Source: Martinezella calliandrae
Lineage (GTDB): Bacteria > Pseudomonadota > Alphaproteobacteria > Rhizobiales > Rhizobiaceae
Direction of reading: 5' to 3'
NCBI RefSeq assembly: GCF_030272695.1
Contig: NZ_JARFYN010000023.1
Coordinates: 29,149 to 93,148 of the forward strand
Length of the DNA: 64,000 bases
The notes below the pieces were generated by a model that was not told where the DNA came from, did no database searches, and saw only the letters and a program-made list of their open reading frames with translations. Position numbers and translations under genes: made by a program. Every line of letters begins with the position of its first letter. Position 1 is the first letter of the stretch. This document shows, one piece after another, positions 19,136-27,902 of this stretch.

Positions 19136-19704
19136 CTTGCAGCACGCCCTGGGGGACATCGCAAGGTGCCACCGTCTACGCCGACGGAATTGTTTCCCAT
19201 ACGACGGCAGGACATGGCGGCTTCAAGCTTTCTGACCCCCGCAATTCCAAGGTCCATCCGATGCTCAGGGCAGACGGCGGCTGGTACGAGGAAGATGCCG
19301 CATGGGCGATCGTCGCGCTGACCTTTCCGGACCTGTTCACGACCTATGAGCGCAAGTGCGCCGACAAGACGATCCGCGACAGCTGGCCGGATGCCTGGGA
19401 ACGGATCTTCGGTCGCCCGCTCGCACCCGGCGAGTCGTACGAAAAGGACGCCCAAGCCTTCGCTCGCGAGCATGCTAGCGACTGGATTGTCATATCGGCG
19501 CTGCGCTCGGACCATCACCCCGGGATGACTGAGGTGATCGCCACGGTCGCCGGCAAGCGCGGCGAGCGAGTGGAAGCGCGTCACTTCCTGGTGCCGAGCG
19601 GCGAGTATGCGATCGGCCGGTTCGGCTTCGTCATCGATGAGGCGAAGCATGCCACCTATGACGGTCCCTCCAGCTTCGCCGGTTGGCGTGGGAGGGCGTC
19701 GTAA
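19132..19704 (+). CDS. DUF7007-like protein
   Basis: A 190-residue protein with 'STPWGTSQGATVYADGIVSHTTAGHGGFKL' at residues about 3-32 and 'GGWYEEDAAWAIVALTFPDLF' near 52-72. This G-H-G-G-x-x-L plus Y-E-E-D-x-x-W pattern is what I associate with DUF7007, common on alphaproteobacterial plasmids and integrative elements. Activity is unknown; the conserved His, Glu and Asp residues would allow an enzyme. Its ATG overlaps the previous stop. It is the last gene of the coupled trio, with decayed DNA following. Confidence 0.7.
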   Translation: MTCSTPWGTSQGATVYADGIVSHTTAGHGGFKLSDPRNSKVHPMLRADGGWYEEDAAWAIVALTFPDLFTTYERKCADKTIRDSWPDAWERIFGRPLAPGESYEKDAQAFAREHASDWIVISALRSDHHPGMTEVIATVAGKRGERVEARHFLVPSGEYAIGRFGFVIDEAKHATYDGPSSFAGWRGRAS

Positions 19705-20812
19705 TGGTTCAATTTTGAGCAACAGGCCGGCCAGCTGCCAGGAAGCGGCGCGGCGGAATACGCAGCGTCAGCTCGATCTCATCGATCGGCAAATCAGGCG
19801 ACGCATGATAGCGCTCATTCCGCAGCTTCGCCGGCGCCAGCCTTTCTATCGCCGCGGCAAGCCATCGGAATCAGGCGCTTTCTAGAACGCTACGCCGCGA
19901 ACCTGGCAGCTCTGAGGGTCGAGTGACAGCCGGAGGTCGCTGCACTTACCAGGAAACTTGCCCGGCAGGAGGCGGCAATCGCGGCATTTGGAGTGTGAGC
20001 GGGATCCGATGGCAAAGTCGTCGCTACAGCCCGGAGCGCGTTGCCATGCACCATCGGAGACCTGGAGCGGAGGGCCGGTATCGGCGCGTCGCCGTCCGAG
20101 CAAACCGCGTTGTGGCAGCAGTTCCATCGCCTCGAAGGCGAAGCCTGCCTCAATGCCGGGGTTGCGGAACACAGGCGTCTGATCGCTCAAAAAGAGGGTC
20201 GGCCGGATACCCGGCCAAAGACGCATGCGGCCCGTCGTCCGCGCCACCCGTTGCCTCTCTGACAGCCGAACAGCAAGCGGCACTCCAGGCCTACCCGCAG
20301 GCATGGCCGGCGCTGGAAAGCGATCCTCAACAACGCCTGGATGGGCGGGCCGCCGCAAGATGACGCCGGTCTGTCGCGCGGGCTTCGCAATTCGCAGGGT
20401 CCGACCTGGTTGCAATCTTACCGGTTGCCGAGGCCGGCCAAGCGATTGGCCGAGCGTTGATGTCAACGAGCCGCAAGGTCGGAGATGAGCCGGAGCGCCT
20501 GTCGTTTCGTTCGAGGAACTTCTCGATTTCCCCATGCCGGATCGCCCTTCGGTTTGCTGCGGTCTGAACCGGCCGCCGTGCCTTCAAGGCCGCTGTCGCG
20601 CCGCGGGGCGGCCGGACCCCGCCGCCCATCACGGAGCAGGCTCGCGTGCTCTTTCGAGGGCAGATTGCCCTCTTCGCACGCAAACCGGCTCCGTTTGTCC
20701 AGGCAGGGCCGGACCCTGAAGCGCACGTCTTCCGCCGGTTCGGGGTGACCGCACCGAAGGGCAAGCCGGCATGGGCCGGAGCCGCTTCGGAGGACCTCGA
20801 AAGGAAACGACC
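19705..20812. other. decayed coding DNA, no intact gene
   Basis: About 1.1 kb that still looks like former coding sequence. Stretches such as 'FLERYAANLAALRVE', stop, 'QPEVAALTRKLARQEAAIAAFG' near 19880-20000 read on through a stop, and 'IGDLERRAGIGASPSEQTALWQQF' near 20050-20120 lies in the same zone. The pieces are helical and charged but do not identify a family. The last 100 bp before 20813 form the leader of the next gene. Confidence 0.4.
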
Positions 20813-21400
20813 ATGGCCAAGCCCGCACCCTCCTCTCGCCAACCCGCGCGCGTCGCGCAACCGCGCAAGGGCGCCACCATCGAGATGGTCCGGCTGACCT
20901 GCCCGGACGCGAGCCAGGCGCTCAAGATCGCCGAGAGTTTCGGCACCGCCATCATCGACAGCGACGGCATTCGCGACCTGCACGAACGCCTTGTCATAGA
21001 GGCCGCAGATGCGCTCGGCGACGGGCTGGGCGACAAGGCCATGCAGATCCACCTGCAGCGCATCGTCGGTGCCTTCGTCGGCTCGGCCCACGGCGCCGGC
21101 CAGTTCTATAGCCGCGCTGTCACAGGGGCGCGCGATGCCACGGCCAAGGCCGCCAACGATGCCCGCGACGAGGACATCGACGGACCCGTCGGCTATGACA
21201 GCGCCGCCCAGCGCAAGCGGGAATTCGCGGCCGACATGGGCATACAGGCCCATTCTCTCAGAATGGCAGCCGAAGGTGCCGTCGCCGCCTATGCGCAGGT
21301 AATTGGCGAGACCTGGAAGCCGTTCGATCGACCGGTCGAACAGCCGGGCGCTTCGCTGAGCCGCAAGGCGGCGCAAGCGCAGATTTCCGCCTTCGACTAG
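20813..21400 (+). CDS. conserved plasmid hypothetical protein
   Basis: A 195-residue, mostly helical protein. A basic N-terminus (about 20 residues) is followed by 'ALKIAESFGTAIIDSDGI' and 'LVIEAADALGDGLGDKAMQIHLQRIVGAFVGSA'. No transmembrane helix and no catalytic motif are seen. The ATG at 20813 follows AAAGGAAACGACC; the frame is open 14 codons further upstream but without a site. A good intrinsic terminator follows only 10 bp after the stop, so it is a single-gene transcript or the end of one. Function unknown. Confidence 0.65.
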   Translation: MAKPAPSSRQPARVAQPRKGATIEMVRLTCPDASQALKIAESFGTAIIDSDGIRDLHERLVIEAADALGDGLGDKAMQIHLQRIVGAFVGSAHGAGQFYSRAVTGARDATAKAANDARDEDIDGPVGYDSAAQRKREFAADMGIQAHSLRMAAEGAVAAYAQVIGETWKPFDRPVEQPGASLSRKAAQAQISAFD

Positions 21401-21409
21401 ACGCCTCCG

Positions 21410-21431
21410 GCGGGGCTCTAGCCCCGCTTTT
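21410..21431 (+). terminator. intrinsic terminator
   Basis: The stem GCGGGGC/GCCCCGC with a 4-base loop is followed by TTTT, directly after the hypothetical gene ending at 21400. Confidence 0.75.
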
Positions 21432-21640
21432 ACGTCAACGCGAGATCGGCCGGTTCCATCACGGAGCCGGCCTGTTTTCATGTCGGTGACGCGGCCAAGC
21501 AAAAAGAAAGGAAATAGCATGATGGCGCGCCCTGCGGCTCCCGTTCGTCGGTTCTGCAGGAGCCGCCGGCTGAGTTGCTCCTGCTTTCGTCCCTCCGCAA
21601 CGGGTCGCGACGGGCGCGGCCTCGAAACGGAGGCTTGGAT

Positions 21641-21894
21641 ATGAGCAACACAGAAAAACAGCGAGTCGATCTCTATAGCCGCATACCGACAAAATCGTCG
21701 AGGATTTGGCGAAAGGCGCGCGGCCCTGGATGAAGCCATGGAACGCGGGTAATGCGGCGGGCCGCATTACCCGGCCACGACGTTACAGCGGGCAGCCCTA
21801 TTCCGGCGTCAACGTGCTGCTTCTCTGGTCGGAGGATGTAGCGCGGGGATATACGACTCACAGTGTCCTGCTGATGTCGATGCAACAGGACTGA
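21641..21894 (+). pseudogene. N-terminal fragment of an ArdC-like antirestriction gene
   Basis: Starts MSNTEKQRVDLYSRI with CGGAGGCTTGGAT as ribosome-binding site. A frameshift near 21690 follows, and the other frame continues 'LAKGARPWMKPWNAGNA' and 'YSGQPYSGVNVLLLWSEDVARGY', the N-terminal signature of ArdC-type proteins (ssDNA-binding domain preceding a zincin peptidase). The frame then ends at 21894 in unrelated sequence, so the metallopeptidase half is absent. An intact homologue begins at 24342, and a fragment of a C-terminus lies at 25296-25516. Confidence 0.75.
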
Positions 21895-21915
21895 CGGAGG
21901 CGTTGAACTCCTTCG

Positions 21916-23111
21916 TTGAAGCTGGCTCCCCGGAAGGGGGTCCGGGGGAAGGTTGAACAACTTGTGGACAATGTAATCGCATCTTCAAGCATCACCATTC
22001 AGGAGCGCAGATCAGCGGAGGGCCTTGATGCCCATGTCCCAATAATCCTACGGGACGGGACGTTATACGATGATCCTGAACTGGACCGCTTTTTCCGCGA
22101 CCTCCCTGTCAACGGCGTTCGCTCCCTCCATTCTCTTCGTGGCTATGGCTACGACGTTCTTGTTTGGACTCGTTTTCTTTCGGAAGCCTGCGCAAAGACG
22201 ATATGGCAAGCCGACCGGCATGATGTCCTTGCCTATCACCGCATCCGGCGCCGCGCCGACGCCGGACAACGTATCTCCGCTGCTACCGGGAATCGCGCCG
22301 TCGCCTGCGTCGATCGGCTATATCGCTGGGGTGTGCAGGAAGGACTGATTGCGGAAGTACCCTTCACGCATCGCTCGGTCTGGAGGCAACGGTACGCTGG
22401 GCGGCGGGCGCAGATTGCGGCACGGAACGATGCCTATGAACCTGCTGCGCGTCGAGCGGACGTCAGTTTCGTAACGCTCAACGACTATCGGCGGTTTCGG
22501 GATATCGGCCTTGGAGGACTGCTTCCTGACGGCCGCGCGCGCCCCGGCGCCCGAGATCGCAACAGCATTCGCAATGCGCTGTTCTCCAATCTCCTGGTGA
22601 CGACGGGTCTTCGGCTAGAAGAAGCGTCATCTCTCTTCACCCCCGATCTCGTTTTCGCCGATCAGCGTCCGGGCTGTCAGGTCTGGCTGGATTTGCCGGA
22701 TGCGATCGCCGCTGCTGGAACTTCGTGACGGCATGAGCACGTTCCTGGAAGCCCGTCATTTCCCTCGGCATCGGCTCGTGATCTCACGACCCTTTGGCCG
22801 GCATTGGCCGCCATGCTCGCGAGCCTCGCGCTGACATTGCATGTCGGCGTGCTCGCCGATTGCTTCTTCGATCCCGGCACGGCCGTCTGCAGGCGACCAG
22901 TGGCGAAAACAAGATGCCGCTGACATAGCTTTGCCAGCCGACGCTCTGCCCCAATGCCTGCATCACCGCCAGGGATCGGCTTGCTTGGGCTCGATCTGCC
23001 GAGGAGGCGGAGCTCATGCTGAAGGAGAAGCGACTATCGGAGCTACAGCGCGTGGCGTTGCGCGAGGATCTGGTGCGGATCGAAGGGGTGCTCAGCAAAA
23101 TATCATCTTGA
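21916..23111 (+). pseudogene. broken tyrosine recombinase / integrase
   Basis: The first part (to 22728) encodes a SAM-like N-terminal domain ('DLPVNGVRSLHSLRGYGYDV', 'HRIRRRADAGQRISAAT') and the start of the catalytic domain including the first Arg ('LLVTTGLRLEEASSLF'). It then ends before the H-x-x-R and Tyr motifs. Near 22810-23111 the C-terminal tail of the same kind of protein can be read across a frameshift and stop ('LCQPTLCPNACITARDRLAW', 'KEKRLSELQRVALREDLV'). The catalytic core between is lost. The start at 21916 would be TTG, and GTG at 21964 is an alternative. Inactive. Confidence 0.65.
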
Positions 23112-23221
23112 GGCAATGATGATTGGATTATCGTTTGGCCATAGGGAATATTTGACGCAAATCTCGTCTCGACGGCTTTGCCCGTGGACCTGATAGTGCA
23201 AGCATTGGATCGAGAGACATA

Positions 23222-23950
23222 TTGGGCACCATAGTCACAGCAATTTTGATCGCGTTGGTTTCGACGATCTATGCCACGGCCGGTCAAGCTGGCGGAACTG
23301 CCTTTCTCGCCATCATGGCGTTCATGGGAGTCCAGCCCGCCGAGCTCAGGCCCACAGCTCTCGCGCTGAATGTCATTGCAGCCGGCTACGCGACCTGGCG
23401 CGCCTACAATCACGGCACGGTCGACTGGCGGCTGTTTCGGTGGATCGCCATTGCATCCCTTCCAGGAGCGTTCGCAGGAGGATTGCTGGTTCTGGAAGAC
23501 AGCTTGTATTTCACCGTGGCTGGGGTCGTGTTGATCATGGCGGCTGTGTCGATGGTTTCCAGGAAGGCCGCAATCACTGGAACCCAAATTCAAGTAAGGC
23601 CAGTTCCGGCCGCGGCTGTCGGAGTGGCAACCGGCTTCTTATCTGGCCTGACAGGGGTCGGAGGCGGCGTTTTCCTAGCCCCCATTCTCATTGCACTTGC
23701 ATGGACGTCTCCCAAAGGTGCGGCAAGCCTTTCTCCCCCGTTCATCCTCGTGAACTCGATCATCGGCTTGGTTGCGGTGCTTTTGGCCCGCCAAAGACTG
23801 ACGCCATTGGCCGGTCTTTTTGCAGTTCTAGCACTCATTGGCGCGGTCGCAGGGACGTGGATCGGCCTAAGGTTCATGTCGGAACGCGCAACCAAATGGG
23901 TGCTGGCATCTATCTTGCTATTCGTCGGCATCCGATTGCTGCTGCGATGA
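23222..23950 (+). CDS. TauE/SafE-family (TSUP) membrane transporter
   Basis: A 242-residue inner-membrane protein with about seven or eight hydrophobic segments. The two-repeat layout of the TauE/SafE (TSUP) family is clear: 'ATAGQAGGTAFLAIMAFMGV' near residues 17-36 and 'GFLSGLTGVGGGVFLAPILI' near 138-157, the repeated G-x-G-G-x-x-x-x-P/A-x-L type motif. Members export sulfite, sulfoacetate or related organosulfur anions; the substrate here is unknown. The start is TTG at 23222 with a GAGAG stretch upstream. The gene lies between a broken integrase and ardC, so it looks like cargo brought in by recombination. Confidence 0.8.
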   Translation: MGTIVTAILIALVSTIYATAGQAGGTAFLAIMAFMGVQPAELRPTALALNVIAAGYATWRAYNHGTVDWRLFRWIAIASLPGAFAGGLLVLEDSLYFTVAGVVLIMAAVSMVSRKAAITGTQIQVRPVPAAAVGVATGFLSGLTGVGGGVFLAPILIALAWTSPKGAASLSPPFILVNSIIGLVAVLLARQRLTPLAGLFAVLALIGAVAGTWIGLRFMSERATKWVLASILLFVGIRLLLR

Positions 23951-24341
23951 TCCTGACGGATTGGTCCGGCTCTCAACCCTCCTCGATATATCCAAGCCTC
24001 TAAGCCGGCTGATGGGGCTGAGGCGCAGGGCTTTGCCTTGCCGCCCGCAGCCGGCCCGGCGTGGTCGGAGCGCGCGATGCCCGGCGCACGCGCGCAACGG
24101 CTGATCGCCGTCCTCCGCTTACGCTTCGGCTCTGCGAGTGCGCGACTGCACCTGAGGTATCGCAATCCGCTGCTCCGACGCCGGGACAGGCCCCGGCGGA
24201 GAAGGAGCAATGACTATGACAAGACAAAAAATCAGAAACAGCCGCCCGAGCGGGCGCCTGGAGAGGAAGAGGAGGGCCGGAGTCGGGCGGTCGGTTGAAG
24301 GGGCGAGAGAGGCTCGCGCCGCCGGCCGCGGAGATTCCCCA
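23951..24341. other. leader of ardC, no separate gene seen
   Basis: About 390 bp. An ATG at 24210 with AAGGAG close upstream is in frame with ardC and would add 44 arginine- and glycine-rich residues; that part does not look like the family. The region otherwise holds the presumed ardC promoter. Confidence 0.35.
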
Positions 24342-25244
24342 ATGTCCAGGTCTTCCACTTCGGCCAAGCGTGCCGATGTCTATTCGCGCGTCACGGCCGA
24401 GATCATTGCCGCGATCGAGCAAGGTGCCGGCGAATGGCGTGCACCTTGGTTCCACAACGGCACGGGCGTCGCGCGTCCGACCAACGTTTCATCCGGCAAG
24501 CGATACCGCGGCATCAATACGCTGGCCCTCTGGACCGCAGGCTTCGCAGCCGGATATGGCGATGGCCTCTGGGGCACCTACAAGCAATGGCAGGATGTCG
24601 GCGCGCAGGTCCGTGAAGGGGAACAATCCACCACAGTCGTTTTGTGGAGGGAGATTCAGGTTTCCCGGCAGGCCGACAATGAAGACGATGATGACGAGTA
24701 TCGGCGGATGTTCGCCCGCGCATTTTCCGTCTTCAACATCGCGCAGGCTGACGGCTACGAGCGGCCGGATACGACCGTGCTGTCCGAGGCTGAGCGTCTC
24801 GCCCATGCGGAAGCGTTCATCGCGAACTTGGACGTCAAGTCTGAGTTCGGCGGGTCGGAAGCCTATTACCGCCCGTCGGCCGACACCGTGTTCATGCCGC
24901 CGTTCACTTCATTCCGCGACGCCGCGTCATTCTACGGTGTCTGGCTGCACGAGACCGGCCATGCCAGTGGTGCAAAGCACAGGCTCGACCGCGATCTTTC
25001 CGGGCGCTTCGGATCAGCGGCCTATGCCGCCGAAGAATGCTGCGTGGAAATTCTCAGCGGGCTCGTCCTGGCTGATCTCGGCATCGCTCACCATCCACGG
25101 CCCGATCATGCTGCCTATGTCGCCTCGTGGCTCAAAGTCCTGAAGGACGATCCCAGGGCCATCTTCACCGCAGCGAGCAAGGCGCAGCAGGCGGCCGACT
25201 GGATGCACGCCCAGCAGCCCCAGACAGAGGAGATGGCGGCATGA
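24342..25244 (+). CDS. ardC: ArdC-like antirestriction protein (ssDNA-binding + zincin)
   Basis: A 300-residue protein. The N-terminal domain (residues 1-130: 'RADVYSRVTAEIIAAIEQGA', 'YRGINTLALWTAGFAAGYG', 'YKQWQDVGAQVREGEQST') is the ArdC single-strand DNA-binding module. The C-terminal domain carries 'WLHETGHASGAKHRLDR' near 206-222, the HExxH zinc site. ArdC of IncW plasmids protects incoming single-stranded DNA during transfer by countering restriction; the same role in a recipient is the natural guess here. The start at 24342 matches where the family begins; an in-frame ATG at 24210 is possible. Two decayed relatives lie on either side. Confidence 0.8.
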   Translation: MSRSSTSAKRADVYSRVTAEIIAAIEQGAGEWRAPWFHNGTGVARPTNVSSGKRYRGINTLALWTAGFAAGYGDGLWGTYKQWQDVGAQVREGEQSTTVVLWREIQVSRQADNEDDDDEYRRMFARAFSVFNIAQADGYERPDTTVLSEAERLAHAEAFIANLDVKSEFGGSEAYYRPSADTVFMPPFTSFRDAASFYGVWLHETGHASGAKHRLDRDLSGRFGSAAYAAEECCVEILSGLVLADLGIAHHPRPDHAAYVASWLKVLKDDPRAIFTAASKAQQAADWMHAQQPQTEEMAA

Positions 25245-25295
25245 TCAGCACCGTCTTCACTGCGGAAAAATTTCAGGTTGGGGCTGGACTGTCAG

Positions 25296-25516
25296 GATAT
25301 ATTGCCGAACTGGGCAGTTGCTTCCTTTGCGCCGATCTCGGCATTGCTCTCGAGCTCAAACCCTGCCCTAATCACGCCTCTTACCTTAGCTTCTGACTTA
25401 AGGTCCTGGCCAACGACAGAAGGGCGATATTCCGGGCAGCGGCACATGCGCAGCGGGCTGTAACTTTCCTGCATTCCCTGCAGCCCGAAAACGCTGGCGA
25501 GCCGCTAGCTGCGTGA
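25296..25516 (+). pseudogene. C-terminal fragment of a second ArdC-like gene
   Basis: Immediately behind ardC the plus strand encodes 'CADLGIALELKPCPNHASYLSF', then a TGA at 25394-25396, then 'LKVLANDRRAIFRAAAHAQR' to a stop at 25514. This lines up with 'LADLGIAHHPRPDHAAYVASWLKVLKDDPRAIFTAASKAQQ' style sequence at the end of the intact ArdC, with the stop falling where the intact protein has Trp (TGG to TGA). It is therefore a diverged partial duplication, not a gene. Confidence 0.7.
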
Positions 25517-25522
25517 GGCTCT

Positions 25523-25699
25523 TCAGGGTCGGTCGCTGGTCTCGCGAGCGCCCGGCAACTTTTCCTGCTTCATCGCAGTGAGCGCGTCAGGCTCAGCCGC
25601 GAGGTCCAGTTTGCCCTAGATCGAGGTTTTCCGGTCGATCGGCTTGAGCTTCCGGGGCGGCTTGATCTCGACGAAAAAGGGCTTTGTCTGCTGAGGCAT
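25523..25699 (-). pseudogene. small conserved protein interrupted by an amber codon
   Basis: An ATG at 25699 with CTGGAGGATCT before it opens a 58-codon frame. It reads 'MPQQTKPFFVEIKPPRKLK', then 'PIDRKTSI', then TAG (25616-25618), then 'GKLDLAAEPDALTAMKQEK' to a stop at 25523. The sequence on both sides is coherent and lysine-rich, as in small plasmid proteins where a Trp (I-W-G-K-L-D) would be expected at the amber position. Either a 27-residue truncated product is made or the gene is dead. Confidence 0.5.
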
Positions 25700-26148
25700 A
25701 GATCCTCCAGGCGACGAACCGCAAGGCGCGAGGACAGCGCGAAGAATGGGCAACGCAACGCCCCGTGGTTAGCTGTTCTACGGCGTTCTTTGGTTCGACA
25801 TGCGGGCATGGCAAACGGACCAAATGTCGCGGGGTTCGGGCGGGCAATCGGGGATGAGCTGCCATTGCCATATTCCTCGGACCTCTGCGGCAGGCCACGT
25901 CCTTCGCGGGCTCGATGTGGCATGTCTGATCGAAGAACGGCTGCGCCTCGATCGTCTTCCCGCAACGGCCTTCCAAAACTTTCTTCCCCTGAGCGCTATG
26001 CGCTCATTCCTCGCGGAACAACAAAGTTTCTCCTGGCCGCCCTCCACCTCGTTCCGGCCCTCCGGGTGCGGACAGATCGTCCCCGATCCTTGTGACAGCC
26101 ATCGAGGCCGCGATGGGCGCGGCCCGAAACAGCGAAAGGAATACGACA
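25700..26148. other. gap without a convincing gene
   Basis: About 450 bp. Several frames are open on both strands at once (25570-25976 minus, 25800 plus), but none has a ribosome-binding site or family resemblance. The last 60 bp are the leader of the DUF736 gene. Confidence 0.35.
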
Positions 26149-26460
26149 ATGGCAACCATCGGCACCTTTACCACTTCCGAATCCGGCTTCAACGGCTCGA
26201 TCCGCACCCTCGCCCTCAACGTCAAGGCCCGCATCGCCCGGATCGAGAACCCCTCCGACAAGGGCCCGCACTTCCGCATCTACGCGGGCAATGTCGAGCT
26301 CGGCGCCGCCTGGCAGAAGCGCTCCGAGCAGACGGATCGCGACTACCTCTCGGTCAAGCTCGACGACCCGAGCTTCCCCGCCCCGATCTACGCAACGCTC
26401 ACCGAGGTCGACGGCGAGGACGGCTACCAGCTGATCTGGTCCCGCCCCAACCGCGACTGA
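26149..26460 (+). CDS. DUF736 family protein
   Basis: A 103-residue protein with 'MATIGTFTTSESGFNGSIRT' at the start, 'GPHFRIYAGNVELGAAWQKR' near 41-60 and 'DYLSVKLDDPSFPAPIYATL' near 66-85. This is the DUF736 signature, a small beta-rich protein very common on rhizobial and other alphaproteobacterial plasmids, often as the terminal gene of a conjugation cluster. Biochemical role unknown. The ATG at 26149 is preceded by GCGAAAGGAATACGACA. A hairpin follows directly after the stop. Confidence 0.85.
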   Translation: MATIGTFTTSESGFNGSIRTLALNVKARIARIENPSDKGPHFRIYAGNVELGAAWQKRSEQTDRDYLSVKLDDPSFPAPIYATLTEVDGEDGYQLIWSRPNRD

Positions 26461-26470
26461 GATCCGGAAA

Positions 26471-26493
26471 GGCCCCGCCGCCGAGGCGGGGCC
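26471..26493. terminator. hairpin after the DUF736 gene
   Basis: A perfect 9-bp stem GGCCCCGCC/GGCGGGGCC with a 5-base loop starts 10 bp after the stop. No T-run follows, so termination is probable but not certain. Confidence 0.5.
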
Positions 26494-26763
26494 AACCGTC
26501 GACAGAGACACGCCGGCGACAGGCATCGAGCCTGCCGTCGGCTTTTTCGGTGGAATACGGAACCGGAATATTGTTTGCGCAAATGCCGCTATAGGGCCGA
26601 TAGGATATCCGGCCTCAACGATGCGCGGTTACCCCCAATTTTGGTCACCCTTCGTTGCACTACGTCCGGCAAAAATCGGCTCCGCCGGTCGCGTCCCGCG
26701 ATCCCTGACCCTGACTTCGGGTGCACGTGGTCCCATCGACGTCATCAAAAGGAGACGATCAAC

Positions 26764-26937
26764 ATGACCACTATCGATCAGATCAACGAGCTGCGTGCTG
26801 AGCTTCGCAGCTGCCTCTTCGCCCCGGAAGAACGCGCCGCGGCAGAAGCCGAACTGGCTGTCCTTGTTGCACAGGCTCGGGCCGAAGAAGAGCAGTTTGA
26901 ACGTGACATCAAAACATTTCTAGCCGACCTCGAGTGA
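26764..26937 (+). CDS. small helical hypothetical protein
   Basis: A 57-residue, acidic, fully helical protein (MTTIDQINELRAELRSC..., then EERAAAEAELAVLVAQARAE) with a strong ribosome-binding site, AAAGGAGACGATCAAC, before the ATG. Coiled-coil character is likely. I do not recognise the family. It lies between the DUF736 gene and decayed DNA. Confidence 0.6.
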   Translation: MTTIDQINELRAELRSCLFAPEERAAAEAELAVLVAQARAEEEQFERDIKTFLADLE

Positions 26938-27424
26938 GGTCAGTATCTGAGGGAGGGACATTACCTCCCTCTATGAAGCTTCGGTGGATATCCACGGTTA
27001 CCCGGCAGGACGTCTGTCTTCGCCTGCGGTTTCGAGTGATCCTCTTGATGTCGGGATTCGAGAATCAGCCAGGGCTCCGATGGAGAGGCACCACATCAAG
27101 CTCACGGGGGGAGGAAGCCGGGCTCCTGTCGAAGATCGATCTGCGCTCGCATCATCAGAACCATGACGAAGGGCGCGCGGCATAGCCCGGCTACCGCGTC
27201 ACCGAGGTCAAGTCCGGTCAATTCTCCGCCTTCGATTGCGGCGCCAATCCTGAAGCCTGATCTGAGATCTTCATTTGAGGCGGCTCTTTTGGGTTGTTCC
27301 ACGCGCCGGTTCGCCCGCTCGACTGGCCTCCGGCTGTCAGGGATTTCACCCTCGCCCACTCCTGCTCTGCTCCGAAAAATTGGAGAAGCTCGCGATCAAG
27401 ATGCCCTCTTGGTCGAGTCCTTTG
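26938..27424. other. gap without a convincing gene
   Basis: About 490 bp. A plus-strand stretch near 27190-27240 reads 'GYRVTEVKSGQFSAFDCGAN' after a stop, which looks like the tail of a lost gene. Nothing else is supported. Confidence 0.35.
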
Positions 27425-27682
27425 TTAAGTCGGCGTCGAAGGACGCGGTCGATAACCGCGTTTTCGCTTCTGACGGAGCAGGTCGAGAAACAGCTGGACC
27501 GCTTCGTTCTCCCGGCCGAAATGATGCACCATCATCTGTCCCTTCGAGCCGATCCGACCCCACCTGCGCAACAGGCAGATGTCTCCGAACAAGTTCGGTT
27601 CGATGGACATCGCATAATAACGCGCCATGTTTCTCGTGGCGTCCAAGCGTTCGACATACAGGTTATAGGGTTGCGATATCAT
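27425..27682 (-). CDS. WGR-domain protein
   Basis: An 85-residue protein that is almost entirely a WGR domain: 'YNLYVERLDATRNMARYYAM' at 5-24 and 'LFGDICLLRRWGRIGSKGQM' at 29-48, with the name-giving W-G-R, followed by 'ENEAVQLFLDLLRQKRKRGY'. WGR domains bind nucleic acid ends in PARPs and occur as stand-alone proteins on alphaproteobacterial plasmids. The ATG at 27682 gives the usual family length; a GTG at 27724 is in frame but less likely. It sits downstream of traG on the same strand. Confidence 0.75.
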   Translation of the reverse strand: MISQPYNLYVERLDATRNMARYYAMSIEPNLFGDICLLRRWGRIGSKGQMMVHHFGRENEAVQLFLDLLRQKRKRGYRPRPSTPT

Positions 27683-27902
27683 GAGATCAGGATCGCTGAT
27701 CCCGGTACCCACGTCCAACGACACTTATGAATCGGTCGGCAGGGATCGATTCACATCGGTGATGATATGCGAGACATCGGGCATGGAGGGGATGCCTTCG
27801 GCACATGCTTGCCCGCTGCGCTCACGAAGCCCACACGACCTCCGCCCATCCCGGCTAAAATGATCCTCGCGGCGGAATCCTTTGCTCAAATAGGCGGTGT
27901 GT

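Noticed and set aside
22784..23593. A 269-codon minus-strand frame
   Set aside because: It lies opposite the integrase remnant and the TauE/SafE gene and has shadow-frame composition with many Ser, Arg and Cys.
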